Shown in pieces: positions 30,701 to 37,960 of a stretch of 64,000 nt of DNA. Position 1 is the stretch's first letter. Every line of letters starts with the position of its first letter. The DNA is from Megamerina dolium (lineage: Eukaryota; Arthropoda; Insecta; Diptera; Megamerinidae), in assembly GCA_963854835.1 (NCBI GenBank), contig OY978526.1, positions 85,612,846-85,676,845 on the forward strand, written 5' to 3'. A program made the translations under genes and the position numbers. The notes beneath the pieces were generated by a model, which did no database searches, had not been told where the DNA came from, and worked only from the letters and a program-made list of their open reading frames with translations.

Positions 30701-31257
30701 ATGATGCTTGCAATTTGTTACGTGATCGTGGCAATAGTTTGATATTACGCGAAGATCTGGAGACTAAGCTGAGTGCCGCTCTGGCCAATATGGAGATGGA
30801 ATTGAAAAAATGTTCGGTACAAAAATGCAGTGACGGTAAAATACGCGCCTACTTTAATGTGTTGGCACCCAATGAAGAGGTACACGTTCAATAGCATCCA
30901 CAAGCTCGGGACCTATATTGATATTTTTTCTTAATTTTTATTTAGCAATCGGATGGTCGTCGTAAATCGCGTCTATTCTGGGTACGTTTGCGCTCTGGCT
31001 CGACGGCTGGTCAACAACAATTTAAGCCGTCACTAACAAATACACGCGAGGCTGTTAACAATTGGAGCGTAAATGAAGTTATTACCTGGCTGGAGACTAT
31101 GCAACTATCCGAATATGTGGATAGTTTTCTCAAAAATGATATACGAGGCAAAGAATTGCTGACACTCGGTCGTCGTGATCTCAAAGATTTGGGCGTTGTA
31201 AAGGTTGGCCATGTGAAACGTATTCTTCAGGCTATTAAAGATTTGGGCGATAATTAA
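3673..31257 (+). CDS. Dgk-eta (CG34384 ortholog): Diacylglycerol kinase eta/delta type (type II), 3' eleven exons; 5' end outside window
   Basis: Joined exons: 3673-3753, 22410-23261, 23335-23918, 23979-24915, 24980-25141, 25226-25654, 25795-26400, 29331-29541, 29666-29996, 30057-30879, 30946-31257. All junctions are AG/GT and keep one open frame of 1775 codons ending TAA. The enzyme phosphorylates diacylglycerol to phosphatidic acid at membranes and so damps DAG signalling. Domains, in window residues: PH C-terminal half (1-53), C1 zinc fingers (about 78-127 and 151-201, Cys/His ligands visible), catalytic domain (about 236-360, with GDGSVGW and [14 protein letters not shown]), a Ser/Thr-rich linker of roughly 900 residues, accessory domain (about 1289-1500) and C-terminal SAM (about 1711-1775, [11 protein letters not shown]). 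The catalytic domain split by a long linker plus PH and SAM is diagnostic of the delta/eta class. The N-terminus and start codon are upstream of base 1. Sequence match to the Drosophila protein is from memory and not aligned. Confidence 0.95.
4172..5376 (-). mobile_element. Mariner family 2, full-length relic
   Basis: Inverted ends TGTGTGAATTA... and ...TAATTCACACA bracket 1205 bp. The minus strand reads a decayed transposase with [35 protein letters not shown] and the start ATGGAAAATTTTGAG near 5215. Frameshifts and stops occur throughout, so it is inactive. It lies 418 bp after a Dgk-eta exon. Confidence 0.88.
5377..6767. other. Intronic DNA; no gene seen
   Basis: AT-rich intron of Dgk-eta. 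Short GTT runs occur near 5873-5887 and a T run near 6080. No domain-bearing ORF or structural RNA recognised. Confidence 0.6.
6768..8405 (-). mobile_element. RTE-clade LINE, 5'-truncated reverse transcriptase, 3' (AAGT)n tail
   Basis: The minus strand reads reverse-transcriptase blocks in order: [39 protein letters not shown], a YADD catalytic box (7568-7579), [37 protein letters not shown], and the C-terminal [17 protein letters not shown] region. Frameshifts split it into several ORFs. It ends in ACTTACTTACTT on the + strand (AAGT tail), as do the copies at 16690, 36005 and 37491. Block order and motifs are those of RTE/BovB-type elements. Confidence 0.9.
8420..10112. other. Intronic DNA; no gene seen
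   Basis: AT-rich Dgk-eta intron. A short CGTTGCTC triplication lies near 9190-9213. No recognisable coding or RNA feature. Confidence 0.6.
10115..11317 (-). mobile_element. Mariner family 1, copy B; full length with TA target duplication
   Basis: 1203 bp between inverted ends GTAAAAAGAAATCCATTATT and AATAATGGATTACTTTTTAC, flanked by TA on both sides (10113-10114 and 11318-11319). The minus strand reads a nearly complete transposase from [20 protein letters not shown] (11200) to [17 protein letters not shown] (10183). Several frameshifts and a CAG-to-TAG nonsense change in the second catalytic motif (HQDNARPH) inactivate it. It is the best copy for defining the family's ends. Confidence 0.93.
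11320..12780. other. Intronic DNA with simple repeats; no gene seen
   Basis: Holds a TTG/GTT run (11443-11468), a CA run (about 12090-12106) and an AACC run (12361-12383). No domain-bearing ORF. Confidence 0.6.
12800..13300 (-). mobile_element. RNase H-bearing LINE, C-terminal fragment
   Basis: The minus strand reads, across frameshifts, a Cys-rich tail of the type [21 protein letters not shown] followed by [16 protein letters not shown]. This Cys/His block ends the pol protein of RNase H-carrying non-LTR elements (I/Loa/R1-like). Clade is uncertain. It is a dead fragment in the Dgk-eta intron. Confidence 0.6.
13545..13675. repeat. Foldback repeat upstream of the citrate synthase gene
   Basis: Inverted arms of about 35 bp: AATAATTTTGTAGAACATTT at 13545 and its imperfect complement ending at 13675, with about 60 bp between. 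It resembles a small MITE. It lies about 490 bp upstream of the citrate synthase start. Confidence 0.6.
14168..15556 (+). CDS. Citrate synthase, mitochondrial; intronless gene nested in the Dgk-eta intron
   Basis: An uninterrupted ORF of 462 codons, close to the usual eukaryotic length. Citrate synthase condenses acetyl-CoA with oxaloacetate in the mitochondrial matrix, the first step of the TCA cycle. The N-terminus ([23 protein letters not shown]) is Arg-rich and free of acids, like a matrix-targeting peptide, which supports this start. Expected active-site residues are present: HSDHEGGN (H259), GPRHG (H295), PGFGHAV (H341), NVDAHSG (D396), VSRALG (R422) and ERPRS (R442). GPRHG replaces the usual GPLHG. 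AATAAA follows 12 bp after the stop. Absence of introns, and location in the same orientation inside another gene's intron, suggest a retrocopy, but the intact frame and catalytic set argue that it is functional. Many duplicated citrate synthases in flies are testis-biased; that role is inference here. Confidence 0.95.
   Translation: MRRILVQNAKRLHSLNRIQARFGSGCGLREILAEKIPAEQERIKEFRKEHDNTKICEVTIGMMYNGMRDIPALVTETSVLDDEEGIRFRGLTIPEVREALPRLDCEPLPEGLFWLLLTGDVPNEKNVEALSAEWADRSTIPEFIEDMLDNMPKTLHPMAQFSCAITALSHDSKFQKAFNSGVSRTKYWESTYEDCMDLIAKEIAIAAIIYTNTFHDKNRGSRCLDPCLDWTGNLMNMMGFDNEEFTELMRLYITVHSDHEGGNVCAHTTHLVGSTLSDPYLSFAAGLNGLAGPRHGLATQESLVFMKKLQSKLGKDISAEKLKEYIVKVLKSGQVVPGFGHAVLDKTDPRFDVLHEFAMEHLPDNDMLQLLCVLLEVVPPILSETGKVKRPWPNVDAHSGIVLHHYGLTEMNFYTVLFGVSRALGVLASLIWDRALGQHIERPRSYSTDALIEMVSAKCEDS
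15568..15573 (+). terminator. Polyadenylation signal of the nested citrate synthase gene
   Basis: AATAAA 12 bp downstream of the citrate synthase stop, in AT-rich sequence. It gives this nested gene its own 3' end inside the host intron. Confidence 0.55.
15600..16690. other. Intronic DNA; no gene seen
   Basis: An AGA run lies at about 15669-15684. No recognised gene or element up to the LINE that follows. Confidence 0.55.
16690..17314 (+). mobile_element. RTE-clade LINE, 3' fragment
   Basis: Reads [58 protein letters not shown] and [12 protein letters not shown], then a shifted frame with [20 protein letters not shown]. It ends in ATAAGTAAGTAAGTAAGT. Same family as the element at 6768-8405, opposite orientation. 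Confidence 0.9.
17455..17795 (+). mobile_element. Second LINE type, 3' reverse-transcriptase tail fragment
   Basis: Broken frames read [29 protein letters not shown] and a final block with [14 protein letters not shown]. This pattern is the C-terminal tail of endonuclease/RT LINE proteins but differs from the (AAGT)-tailed family here. Low-copy in this window. Confidence 0.6.
17800..18950. other. Intronic DNA; no gene seen
   Basis: AT-rich Dgk-eta intron without recognisable features. Confidence 0.55.
18955..19420 (-). mobile_element. RTE-clade LINE, 3' fragment
   Basis: The minus strand reads [40 protein letters not shown] and a tail with RSSVIMAT. It ends at a TTC/GAA run rather than the AAGT tail of its relatives. 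5' truncated. Confidence 0.85.
19700..20640 (+). mobile_element. Tc1-type transposase relic
   Basis: Starts with a helix-turn-helix reading [20 protein letters not shown], then [14 protein letters not shown] (first catalytic Asp), [25 protein letters not shown] (second acidic site) and [11 protein letters not shown] (DD34E Glu region). Stops and shifts interrupt it. I could not find terminal inverted repeats. Confidence 0.85.
20645..20850 (-). mobile_element. tRNA-derived SINE body fragment
   Basis: Complementary to the body of the SINE at 37235-37771: starts with CACTTATAAGTCCCGAAGGGC (+ strand), then the TTGTGAGTGTTAAATTTTGGG and CAAGAGTTCTGCCGTTC blocks. The tRNA-like head is missing. Confidence 0.75.
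20993..21075 (-). mobile_element. SINE 3' end fragment
   Basis: Second copy of the same 3' block, reading CACTTATAAGCCCGGAAGG and TGTTGTTGTGCGTGTTGAT on the + strand, about 140 bp after the first. Only the 3' end survives. Confidence 0.65.
21085..21430 (+). mobile_element. Tc1/mariner superfamily transposase fragment
   Basis: Reads [20 protein letters not shown], in which NDEAHF matches the first catalytic Asp region of a Tc1/mariner-like transposase. Later frames look like the downstream domain but are badly decayed. Confidence 0.55.
21440..22409. other. Intronic DNA up to the Dgk-eta C1 exon
   Basis: AT-rich with AAT-type runs near 21520-21550 and 21720-21740. No gene or element recognised. 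Confidence 0.6.
22410..23261 (+). CDS. Dgk-eta (CG34384 ortholog): Dgk-eta exon: end of PH, two C1 domains, start of catalytic domain
   Basis: An 852-bp phase-0 exon with acceptor TTTTTCAG and donor GTAAGT. It encodes the PH tail ([11 protein letters not shown]), C1a ([18 protein letters not shown] onward), C1b (HQWMEGNL through CPIGPAKL) and the first part of the kinase domain ([16 protein letters not shown], then GDGSVGW). The upstream intron is 18.7 kb. Confidence 0.95.
23335..23918 (+). CDS. Dgk-eta (CG34384 ortholog): Dgk-eta exon: rest of catalytic domain and start of linker
   Basis: A 584-bp exon. The acceptor is TTTACAG; the donor is GTAAGT after a split Leu codon. It starts [19 protein letters not shown], the conserved nucleotide-binding part of the DAGK domain, and runs into the linker after [14 protein letters not shown]. 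The preceding intron is only 73 bp. Confidence 0.95.
23979..24915 (+). CDS. Dgk-eta (CG34384 ortholog): Dgk-eta exon: Ser/Thr/Pro-rich linker
   Basis: A 937-bp exon. It completes the split Leu codon and ends in ACT before GTATGT. It encodes linker with basic and phospho-acceptor-rich stretches such as [28 protein letters not shown] and [15 protein letters not shown]. No catalytic domain lies here. The linker is well conserved among flies as I recall, which supports real coding. Confidence 0.93.
24980..25141 (+). CDS. Dgk-eta (CG34384 ortholog): Dgk-eta exon: acidic linker
   Basis: A 162-bp phase-0 exon between CTTACAG and GTAAGT. It encodes an acidic stretch starting [14 protein letters not shown]. 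The following 84-bp intron is a multiple of three, but the intron reads an in-frame TAG at its own acceptor, so retention would truncate the protein. Confidence 0.9.
25226..25654 (+). CDS. Dgk-eta (CG34384 ortholog): Dgk-eta exon: linker
   Basis: A 429-bp phase-0 exon with acceptor CGTATAG and donor GTACTT. It encodes linker including [16 protein letters not shown] acidic sequence, then a basic patch ([18 protein letters not shown]), and ends QSFK. Confidence 0.9.
25795..26400 (+). CDS. Dgk-eta (CG34384 ortholog): Dgk-eta exon: low-complexity linker
   Basis: A 606-bp phase-0 exon ending SCGSLFK before GTGAGT. It starts [12 protein letters not shown] directly after ATCAAAAG. That acceptor has a poor pyrimidine tract, so the exact 5' boundary is less certain than the others. 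Runs of Thr and Ser occur near the start (residues about 1030-1075 in window numbering). Confidence 0.85.
26401..27640. other. Dgk-eta intron, unique part
   Basis: Contains CA-rich runs near 27100-27160 and a TA/TC run near 27270-27298. No gene seen. Confidence 0.6.
27660..28225 (-). mobile_element. Decayed RTE LINE 3' region, unit 1 of a tandem pair, with an insert
   Basis: The + strand reads diverged complements of the RTE 3' end (GCTTGCTAGCGCCAACT; later ACTCGCCACCAATTCAAATA and GGTCCAAAGAGTC). Between about 27811 and 28055 lies non-RTE sequence flanked by imperfect TGTCAGTGCA and TGCCAGTGCA, possibly a target-site duplication. Confidence 0.65.
28230..29010 (-). mobile_element. Decayed RTE LINE 3' region, unit 2, with a 468-bp insert
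   Basis: Same RTE blocks as unit 1 (GCTTGCTAGCACCAACT at about 28238; ACTCGCCGCCAATTCAAATA at about 28936). The 28370-28837 insert is flanked by an exact 17-bp repeat TGACCGTGCCAGTGCAG (28353-28369 and 28838-28854). The insert begins like the one in unit 1 (CGTGAGTACCTGC), so insertion probably preceded the duplication. Confidence 0.65.
29331..29541 (+). CDS. Dgk-eta (CG34384 ortholog): Dgk-eta exon: end of linker before accessory domain
   Basis: A 211-bp exon from TTCTTTGCAG to GTAAGA, with a split codon at its 3' end. It encodes [20 protein letters not shown], a Lys/Glu-rich stretch, and PLVRLPNWP just before the accessory domain. The frame also stays open through the next intron to a stop near 29694. 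Because that intron is 124 bp, retention would end in this frame. Confidence 0.9.
29666..29996 (+). CDS. Dgk-eta (CG34384 ortholog): Dgk-eta exon: DAGK accessory domain, first half
   Basis: A 331-bp exon with acceptor CTTTTAG. It encodes [15 protein letters not shown] and then the accessory-domain signature ([31 protein letters not shown]). It ends with a split Ser codon before GTTTGT, two bases short of [10 protein letters not shown] in the next exon. Confidence 0.92.
30057..30879 (+). CDS. Dgk-eta (CG34384 ortholog): Dgk-eta exon: DAGK accessory domain, second half
   Basis: An 823-bp exon after a 60-bp intron. It starts by completing Ser, then [26 protein letters not shown] and [15 protein letters not shown], all typical of the accessory domain. 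A helical, charged C-terminal region follows. Donor GTACAC after EE. Confidence 0.94.
30946..31257 (+). CDS. Dgk-eta (CG34384 ortholog): Dgk-eta terminal exon: SAM domain and stop
   Basis: A 312-bp exon from TTATTTAG to TAA at 31255-31257. After [17 protein letters not shown] it encodes a SAM domain ([20 protein letters not shown] to [16 protein letters not shown]). The SAM domain mediates oligomerisation in type II DAG kinases and places this isoform with the long eta/delta forms. Confidence 0.95.
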   Translation, partial: QSDGRRKSRLFWVRLRSGSTAGQQQFKPSLTNTREAVNNWSVNEVITWLETMQLSEYVDSFLKNDIRGKELLTLGRRDLKDLGVVKVGHVKRILQAIKDLGDN

Positions 31258-33085
31258 GACCAGAGTGTATATGATGGATGGGACAAGTGCATAAAACAAT
31301 CATAGTTTAGGATAGCAAAGCTTAAGCTTACTACTACATAGAGACATATACTATAGGTATAGGATATTCCCTTTCCATTTTTCCCTGCCTACTTTTTTTT
31401 TTTTTTTTTGGTTCTTTTCTTACATACATAGATTAAGATTAAGCTAATATTGCATAAAAGAAGTAAAAAAAAAACGAATTTAATTGTAGTTTATACATTA
31501 TACCATTTAAGATTCAAAACAAACAAAACCAAAACCCCTCTCTACGCTTTCAAGTATTTATAGTGCATACAAAAATATGTATGTACATATATATCTCATA
31601 CAATTATATAATTCTCCTTGAACACAAAACGATTCTAAATTTATAAGCAATTTAATTTAGCAATTAATCGTTGTATATTCGTACTATTATAGAAATGTAC
31701 GGAACCTCTTGACCATATATGTATGTATGCATGCATATAGGCAAGCCAACAAAATTAATAATTAATTATTAATTATAATTAACAAAAAAAAAAAAATTTA
31801 AATAAAATACAAATATATACAAAAAGAAAAGTCTGCAAAAATATGTACCATTTCCATTACATCCTATAAGTGTGTAGTGATGAAATAAATAAAAACCAAA
31901 TTGAACAACAACAACAACAACAACAACAAAAACATTCACTAGTTATGCTACCCTATTATATATTTAATTTTTAATTAATATTATGCACATGTATGTATAC
32001 ATACATAAACATAGCTGCATATTTCGAATATATAAAATCCTTGATAATTCAAATAAAAATGTTTAATTGAATTTTTAAAATTTTCCATATGTCTCCTATG
32101 TGGAAAATTTCGAAAATACATGCACCAACTACTACAACTAACATACATACAACTAATTATATATGTATACACCCAAAATTGATGGATAATCTCTTGCAAA
32201 GGTCATTTCGTAATTTGAGCCCAGACGTTTGCAAGATGTTTGAATACACAAAAGATCAATAAAAAATTTCGATATACAATTCTAAATTTTTTATGCAAAT
32301 CTTTTGCTTTTATTGTACCCTTTACATATGCAATTATGCATATCTATAATATATAGTATAAGGTATTATATATAAATAAATATGTGTATATTTTAAGCAC
32401 GTATAATATAGATAAATTCCAAAACATTGTACGCTTATATCAAAGATGGACTAATTATTTTATTTTAATTCTGTTTACTATTTCTAATTAATAAAAAATT
32501 ATTATACATACAATACATACATATACATATATATAGTTATATATATACATATGTATGATAAATACAAATGTGTGTAAGAGTCTACTTTTTCGATAAATGT
32601 ATTTTCGATAAATTTGCGACAACAACAACTAATCAATATTTAAGTTAAACAAAAAAACAAACAAAAATAAAAACATTTTTATCAATTAAATTTTTAATTA
32701 AAAAAAAAATTAAATACGAAATTCAAATCGATAGTATTAATTAAATATGTTCTATGTTATACTAATAAAATAAGAATATTTATTACACCCTAATGTTGAA
32801 GTCAACAGAAGCAATTATTATAGTACTATATATTTGCATAAATTCATACACCACACACACACACACACATTCATCAATACGAGTACTTAAATGCTAGATG
32901 GATCAATAGGCATATAGCTTATTAAATTATACTTCCTCAACATAGATTCGTAGATTCCTTAATTGAGTTAAAATGCCATTGATGCATTGATTCTCCAATC
33001 AATATTGTTTTTTCTTTTTCGAAGCTCATCATTTAGGCTTAACGTTTGCTCTCAGGTTTATTGATCCATCTAGCGCATAAATATA
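31258..33085. other. Dgk-eta 3' UTR and intergenic DNA
   Basis: AT-rich. A CAA run lies at 31908-31930 and a CA run near 32853-32869. The 3' end of the transcript is somewhere in the first kilobase. No further gene seen. Confidence 0.6.
31801..31806 (+). terminator. Candidate polyadenylation signal of Dgk-eta
   Basis: AATAAA about 545 bp past the Dgk-eta stop. Other AATAAA copies follow at about 31884 and 32259, so the real 3' end cannot be fixed from sequence alone. Confidence 0.35.
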
Positions 33086-33087
33086 TA

Positions 33088-33315
33088 CCACCTTGATCAA
33101 AAAGTTCCCGGAATAGCCACCGTGTGGCACTCCAATTGTTCCAATTTGAGTTCTGTTTTCTAGTTCTACGTAACTTTTGCAAATGTCAAACTATGACGCT
33201 AAGATTTAGAAGGAATTTCAACAACCAACTTAACAAAAGAACCAAAACATAACTCAAATTGGAATGATGGGAGCGCCACACGGTGATTATTCCGGGAACT
33301 TTTTGTTCAAGGTGG
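33088..33315. mobile_element. 228-bp MITE with long terminal inverted repeats and TA flanks
   Basis: Arms of about 65 bp start CCACCTTGATCAAAAAGTTC and end GAACTTTTTGTTCAAGGTGG, matching over most of their length (both carry the CCGGAATA...CACCGTGTGGC block). TA flanks both sides (33086-33087, 33316-33317). No coding capacity. TA flanks and small size point to a Tc1/mariner-type non-autonomous element. Confidence 0.85.
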
Positions 33316-33441
33316 TATATTTACAAAAATAAAATAAAAAACTCTGCTCAAATGCAACTCTGCTTATTTATTCATAAACTGCATACATCTTGTGTGTCAA
33401 ATGTGACAATCAAATCTTTCGAATGACACTATTTAGACAAA

Positions 33442-34183
33442 TTAAGGGGGAAGACCACCTTGAGCTGTCGGAAAATAAAGTATTTTCGGAATTTTTTTTC
33501 AGCATTAAAACAACTTGCAATGATAAAATGTTTTATATGATTTTATTAGTTATCTTTTTTACAATAAATGTCAATTTTTTTTGCTTGGATCTCGGGCTCC
33601 CTGTACACGCTGCACCAGGTCGCGTAGCCCCCTTCCAGCCCGGTTTTCCCCATCGGTGGGACATCTGGACCCTTGGCAAGTGAATCTGGAACAAAAATTA
33701 GATAGGCAGGTTATTCTCCATATAATTTCGCACTGAAATACTGAAGCCGTTTTTTGAAAAGTTAATTTTTACGAAAATGGTGGCTATTTATAAAAAATTG
33801 TTAATTTTTTACCTGTAAAATTTGCCTCAAAATCGTGATTTAAAAATCCGAATTATAAAATATCAAAAATCCCATCCAGTATTTCGATGCAGAATTAAAT
33901 TCTCGATTATTTTGCAAGGTTTCATCAAAATCGGTTGAAAACTGCAAGCGTGATATGTCCCACCAGTTTACAAAATGTCGTTTCGTGATAAATGCGTTTG
34001 AAGTTTTAGAAACTCGCTCAGTGCCCCGGGAAATTTTTTAAAAAATCGTCTCGTTACCTCGTTTAAATGTTTCTGGCGGACTATAGATGCATACTACATT
34101 AAAATACACACCTCATAGGACATTTCAAGCAAAAAAAAAAAATTCGATTTTTTCAAACCGTCAAAGTGGTCTTCCTCCTTAAC
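33442..34183. mobile_element. Putative 742-bp non-autonomous DNA element with inverted ends
   Basis: Left end TTAAGGGGGAAGACCACCTT and right end AAGTGGTCTTCCTCCTTAA are imperfect inverted repeats of about 20 bp. The interior is AT-rich except for a GC-rich patch at about 33590-33685, which looks foreign to the rest. No transposase. Confidence 0.6.
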
Positions 34184-34189
34184 TTTTTT

Positions 34190-34311
34190 GCGTTTAATTG
34201 CTAATATTTTCAATATTTTCATTTCATTTGAGCAAAATCTGTGATAATTTTGCAGTTCAGTCTCTTTTCCATATATCGAACAATAGAGAAAATCAAAAAC
34301 TAACTAAAAAT

Positions 34312-34343
<32 letters not shown>

Positions 34344-36000
34344 AAATTATGTTGCATTTCTGAGCATATGAAATTACTCTAACTTGACAGTTGAATTACA
34401 CTCAATATACATAAACACACACTCATTTACAATTATTAAAATATATACATATATTTTATGAATATAAAAGAAAAATAAACAACTAAATAAATAAAAAATA
34501 CTAAAACAAAAGTAGACAATTAAAAAAATAAAAATTCTAATATAATTCAATCAATACAATCAAATTTTTTCAAGAGTTCTTCAAAAATTTTGCATCGTTA
34601 TAATGTTGAATAATAATTTTAACACATTTTTTTCCATTAGAACCCACTACACTAAAAGACTTAATTAAGTGAACGATCAACAAATGTTTGAGGAAAAACC
34701 CAAACATATTATCGGACGTGAAAAATTACACTATACGCTTATTAATTGTATTAAATTACTATATGTATATATGTATATGTAATTGCATTTGTAATGTGTA
34801 ATGTAATTAATTAATTAAAAAACTCTTACATATTTTTAAAATCTAATTTCATTAAGAAGGACAACAAGCAAAATAATTTTATAATTTCTAATATGTATTA
34901 TCATAGAAGTATATATAAGAGTACTTTGAATTCCTTAACTTCCCCCACTAAAATTCACTTACTCCCGGATAAATTGTAAATTGTGAAATTGAAATTTATG
35001 TATGTAGAATATTTGTTTTCACCAAATTGATAGCTGATATTATATACAAATGACACTATGTAACACTTTGTTTCGATCTGGAGTCGATTAGGAAAGTTCG
35101 AAAGTATTGATATTGGATAAAAAAATCATTGCTGGGTATTGGAAAGTTCATTGCTGCTTGAAGGGATGGATATAACCGTTAAATGTTTGTGAATATCAGC
35201 TCATTAGATATTCATTATTTTTAAATACTTCTTTTAAACTTAAATTCCGAGAAAAATCAACGAATCCACGATACTGGCTGAAATTTTGGGATATACGCAG
35301 CAAGAATGCGCATAAAAATCGCGGTGATGCAAGAGAGAGAGAAAACCGCATGACCTTTTAGGTAATTTCATTGTTTCAGATTAGAAAATGTTTACTTATA
35401 TTGATTTCTAGTATATGCTATTGTCATTTAAATTGCAAATATATCAAATTTTAATTCAATATGTATCGCAACATGTATCTCAACATTTTAATCCAAATGT
35501 TTAATAGTGGATAATTTTTATGCAGAAGTTCGTTCATTACGTATTATGGTCGATCATACAAATCATTAAATTTTGTAAAACAAATAAACTTCAGAAACCC
35601 TAATGACTGTTTTGTTAACACATATGAATACTAATGAATTACCTTGAACGTTCTCAGGTCGGACTCCATAATCTGCAAATTGTTGCATAGTGTAATACAT
35701 ATGTATATTAATATATACCTATACAATCAATCTAACAACATCAATAACAACCACAAGAAAATAGTATTCTTAATAAAGTTTTCTCTCCGCCATAAAGAAA
35801 AAACAAAAACAAACAAAAAAAAAACGAAAAAAGAAAAACTAAAAAAAAAAAACAAAATGTGTACTTTTATTTCTTGTACCATAATACTTGTAGGTGATAT
35901 CATCCCCAATCGACTTCATATTACGAGGCTATACTGAATTCCTCGAGTATGAAAGCATTCTGCGGAAAAAACTGCTTTTATATGTATATATTATTTTATA
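34190..36000. other. Intergenic DNA; no gene seen
   Basis: A CT run lies at about 34312-34337. ORFs are Lys/Asn or Phe-rich low-complexity reads of A/T runs. Confidence 0.6.
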
Positions 36001-36004
36001 TTTT

Positions 36005-36560
36005 AATCTATCCACAGGAGGTGTAGGCCTGCCTCTTCTGTGTCGTCCACTAGCGGGTTCCGAATATAACACTTTCTTAGACGAAGCGTGTTCTTCCATT
36101 CGCTCGACATGACCTATCCAGCTCAGCCACTGAGTTTTAATGCGTTTTACTATGTCGGTGTTGGCATGCATCTCATGGTTGTACCTTATTCATGCGTAGG
36201 ACTTTTCTCTCGAAAACTCCGAGCATTCTCTGATCTGAGGTGGAAATTGTCGAAGCGTCGACGCCATATGTAAGGACAAATATGACGAGAGACTTGTAGA
36301 GTGTGGTTTATGTTGCTCGAGATAGTCCGACTTCTCAATTGCTTACTTAGCCCAAAGTAGCACCTGTTGGCAAGAGTTATCCTTCGCAATAACTTCAGAC
36401 TGACGTCATTACTAGTGTTTATGCTGGTTCCAAGATAGATCAAGTCCTGCAATTCTTCAAAAGCGTAGTTATTAACAGTGAAGTACGCTGAGACTTATTG
36501 TTTGTTGATACTAGATACTTCGTCTTGCCCTCGTTCTTCATGAGACCCATTCGATGCGAC
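36005..36560 (-). mobile_element. RTE-clade LINE fragment
   Basis: The minus strand reads [47 protein letters not shown] sequence and LSWIGHVERMEEHASSKK up to GRHRRGRP. It is truncated at both ends relative to the 6768-8405 copy and has frameshifts. Confidence 0.88.
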
Positions 36561-36779
36561 TCTTTCCAAATCTAAGATATTGTTTATGTTGTGGAAATAG
36601 AAAGTATATACATATAACATGAAGTTATTGAAGATCTGGTAAGTACGACTTTTAAATATTTCGTATATTCTAAACAATTCTTTTTTCCTGACTGAGACCT
36701 TATTTGAAAAAATTGGTAAAGTATTTTCCTTTAGAATGATTTTTCCCATTTTTGAGGGGACGCATAAATTCCGCCCCAA

Positions 36780-37215
36780 TAGAACCGATCAATTTTTTTT
36801 TTTAGGGCAAGAACGTATCGACCCAATTTTTGATAACTTCAACTGAAGTGAAGCGTATTCCGCACAAGGCATTCTAAATTGGTCGGAACAACTGGTAAGT
36901 TTATATTGTGGGTGTGGTAAGACTTAGCATCCACGAACAGTGCATATTTACCTTTGGAATCGATTTCGCTGGTTGGCCAAATTTCACATATGACTTTTTG
37001 AGCTTTGGGTCGTCATAATAGATCCAAATACTGTTGAAGCAGCAATTTACACATGCAAAATTGCCTTTTGATGTATGTTGGTTTCAATTTATATGGAACC
37101 CAATTTCCCATTTTCTGGATTATACTCATGTTATTTAGACGTAATGAAATAGCTCGTCGAGTCACTCCCAAAGATTCCACGATATCTTTCCAAGCCTACA
37201 ACTTAGCATTTGCAA
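36780..37215 (-). mobile_element. Mariner family 2, highly decayed remnant
   Basis: The + strand carries diverged versions of blocks also present at 4320-5000: ATCGACCCAATTTTTGATAA, GGTCGGAACAACTGGTAA and TTTACCTTTGGAATCGATTT. No usable frame and no clear ends. Confidence 0.6.
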
Positions 37216-37234
37216 AAGTTGCTTAAGTTATGAA

Positions 37235-37771
37235 GCACGAGTGGTAGCTCAGTGGTTAGTGCGTTGGCTCAGTTGGCCTTCTGAAACCCCGACTGAAGCA
37301 TAACTTTAATATAGAAAACATTTTTCTTTCGAATGGTACCCACCTGTCGGCAAGCAATGGGCAATTCTTTCGGCAGTAACAATTTGTCATGGAAAGCTTC
37401 TAAAACAACACTGTGACAAAGATCAGAAAAAGTGTTGTCACAAGGGTTCTGCTAAGCGGAACCGACTGGAATAAGTAGGTTCCTTCTGATACTTACTTAC
37501 TTATGTGGCCATAACAACCGAATATCGATTTAGGCCGAATATAACATGCTTCGCCAATTAGAAATTCCAAGCACCGCCAGGTTCTTCAGTACTTGGTTTT
37601 TCCACCGGAAGTTAGATCTTCCTCTTCTGCGTCGTCATCCGGCGGGTTCCGACTAAACACTTCTTACCTAGACATTCGCTCGACATGTTCCTTCTAATAC
37701 TGTCCAAAATTTAACACGCACAACAGTAATGGATGAGAAGCTCGGCCATAGAGCCCTTCGGGGCTTATAAG
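37235..37771 (+). mobile_element. tRNA-derived SINE, interrupted by a LINE fragment
   Basis: The head reads GTGGTAGCTCAGTGGTTAGTG (box A-like), then CCCCGACTGAAGCATAAC. The body includes GGCAAGCAATGGGCAATTCT and TCACAAGGGTTCTG; the 3' end reads AATTTAACACGCACAACAGT and GCCCTTCGGGGCTTATAAG. It is split at 37492 by an inverted RTE fragment. Box B of this copy is degraded, unlike that at 54351. Confidence 0.82.
37491..37688 (-). mobile_element. RTE LINE 3' fragment nested in the SINE
   Basis: Reads ACTTACTTACTTATGTGGCC at the left (AAGT tail on the minus strand), then the family's 3' sequence up to CATTCGCTCGACATG. Flanked by GTTCCTTCTGATAC (37479-37492) and GTTCCTTCTAATAC (37687-37700), a 14-bp target-site duplication with one mismatch. 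Confidence 0.85.
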
Positions 37772-37879
37772 TGTCCCATATTTATTAATTTTTAATTAAG
37801 TATAAAAAAATATAAGCGACTTGGATGAGCACATACTCACATAAGTATGAGTAAAGGTGCACACTTAAGGTTGAAATTT

Positions 37880-37960
37880 ATCTGTGCGGGTGCCATAGAT
37901 CAGTTGGTTAGTGCAATGTCACAAGGGTTCTGTCTTTCGGAATCGGTTCAAATATGTAAG
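37880..37960 (+). mobile_element. SINE-like remnant with internal deletion
   Basis: GGTGCCATAGATCAGTTGGTTAGTGC resembles a tRNA box A. It is followed at once by TCACAAGGGTTCTGTCTTTC, a block that lies much farther downstream in the other copies, so the middle appears deleted. Confidence 0.5.
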
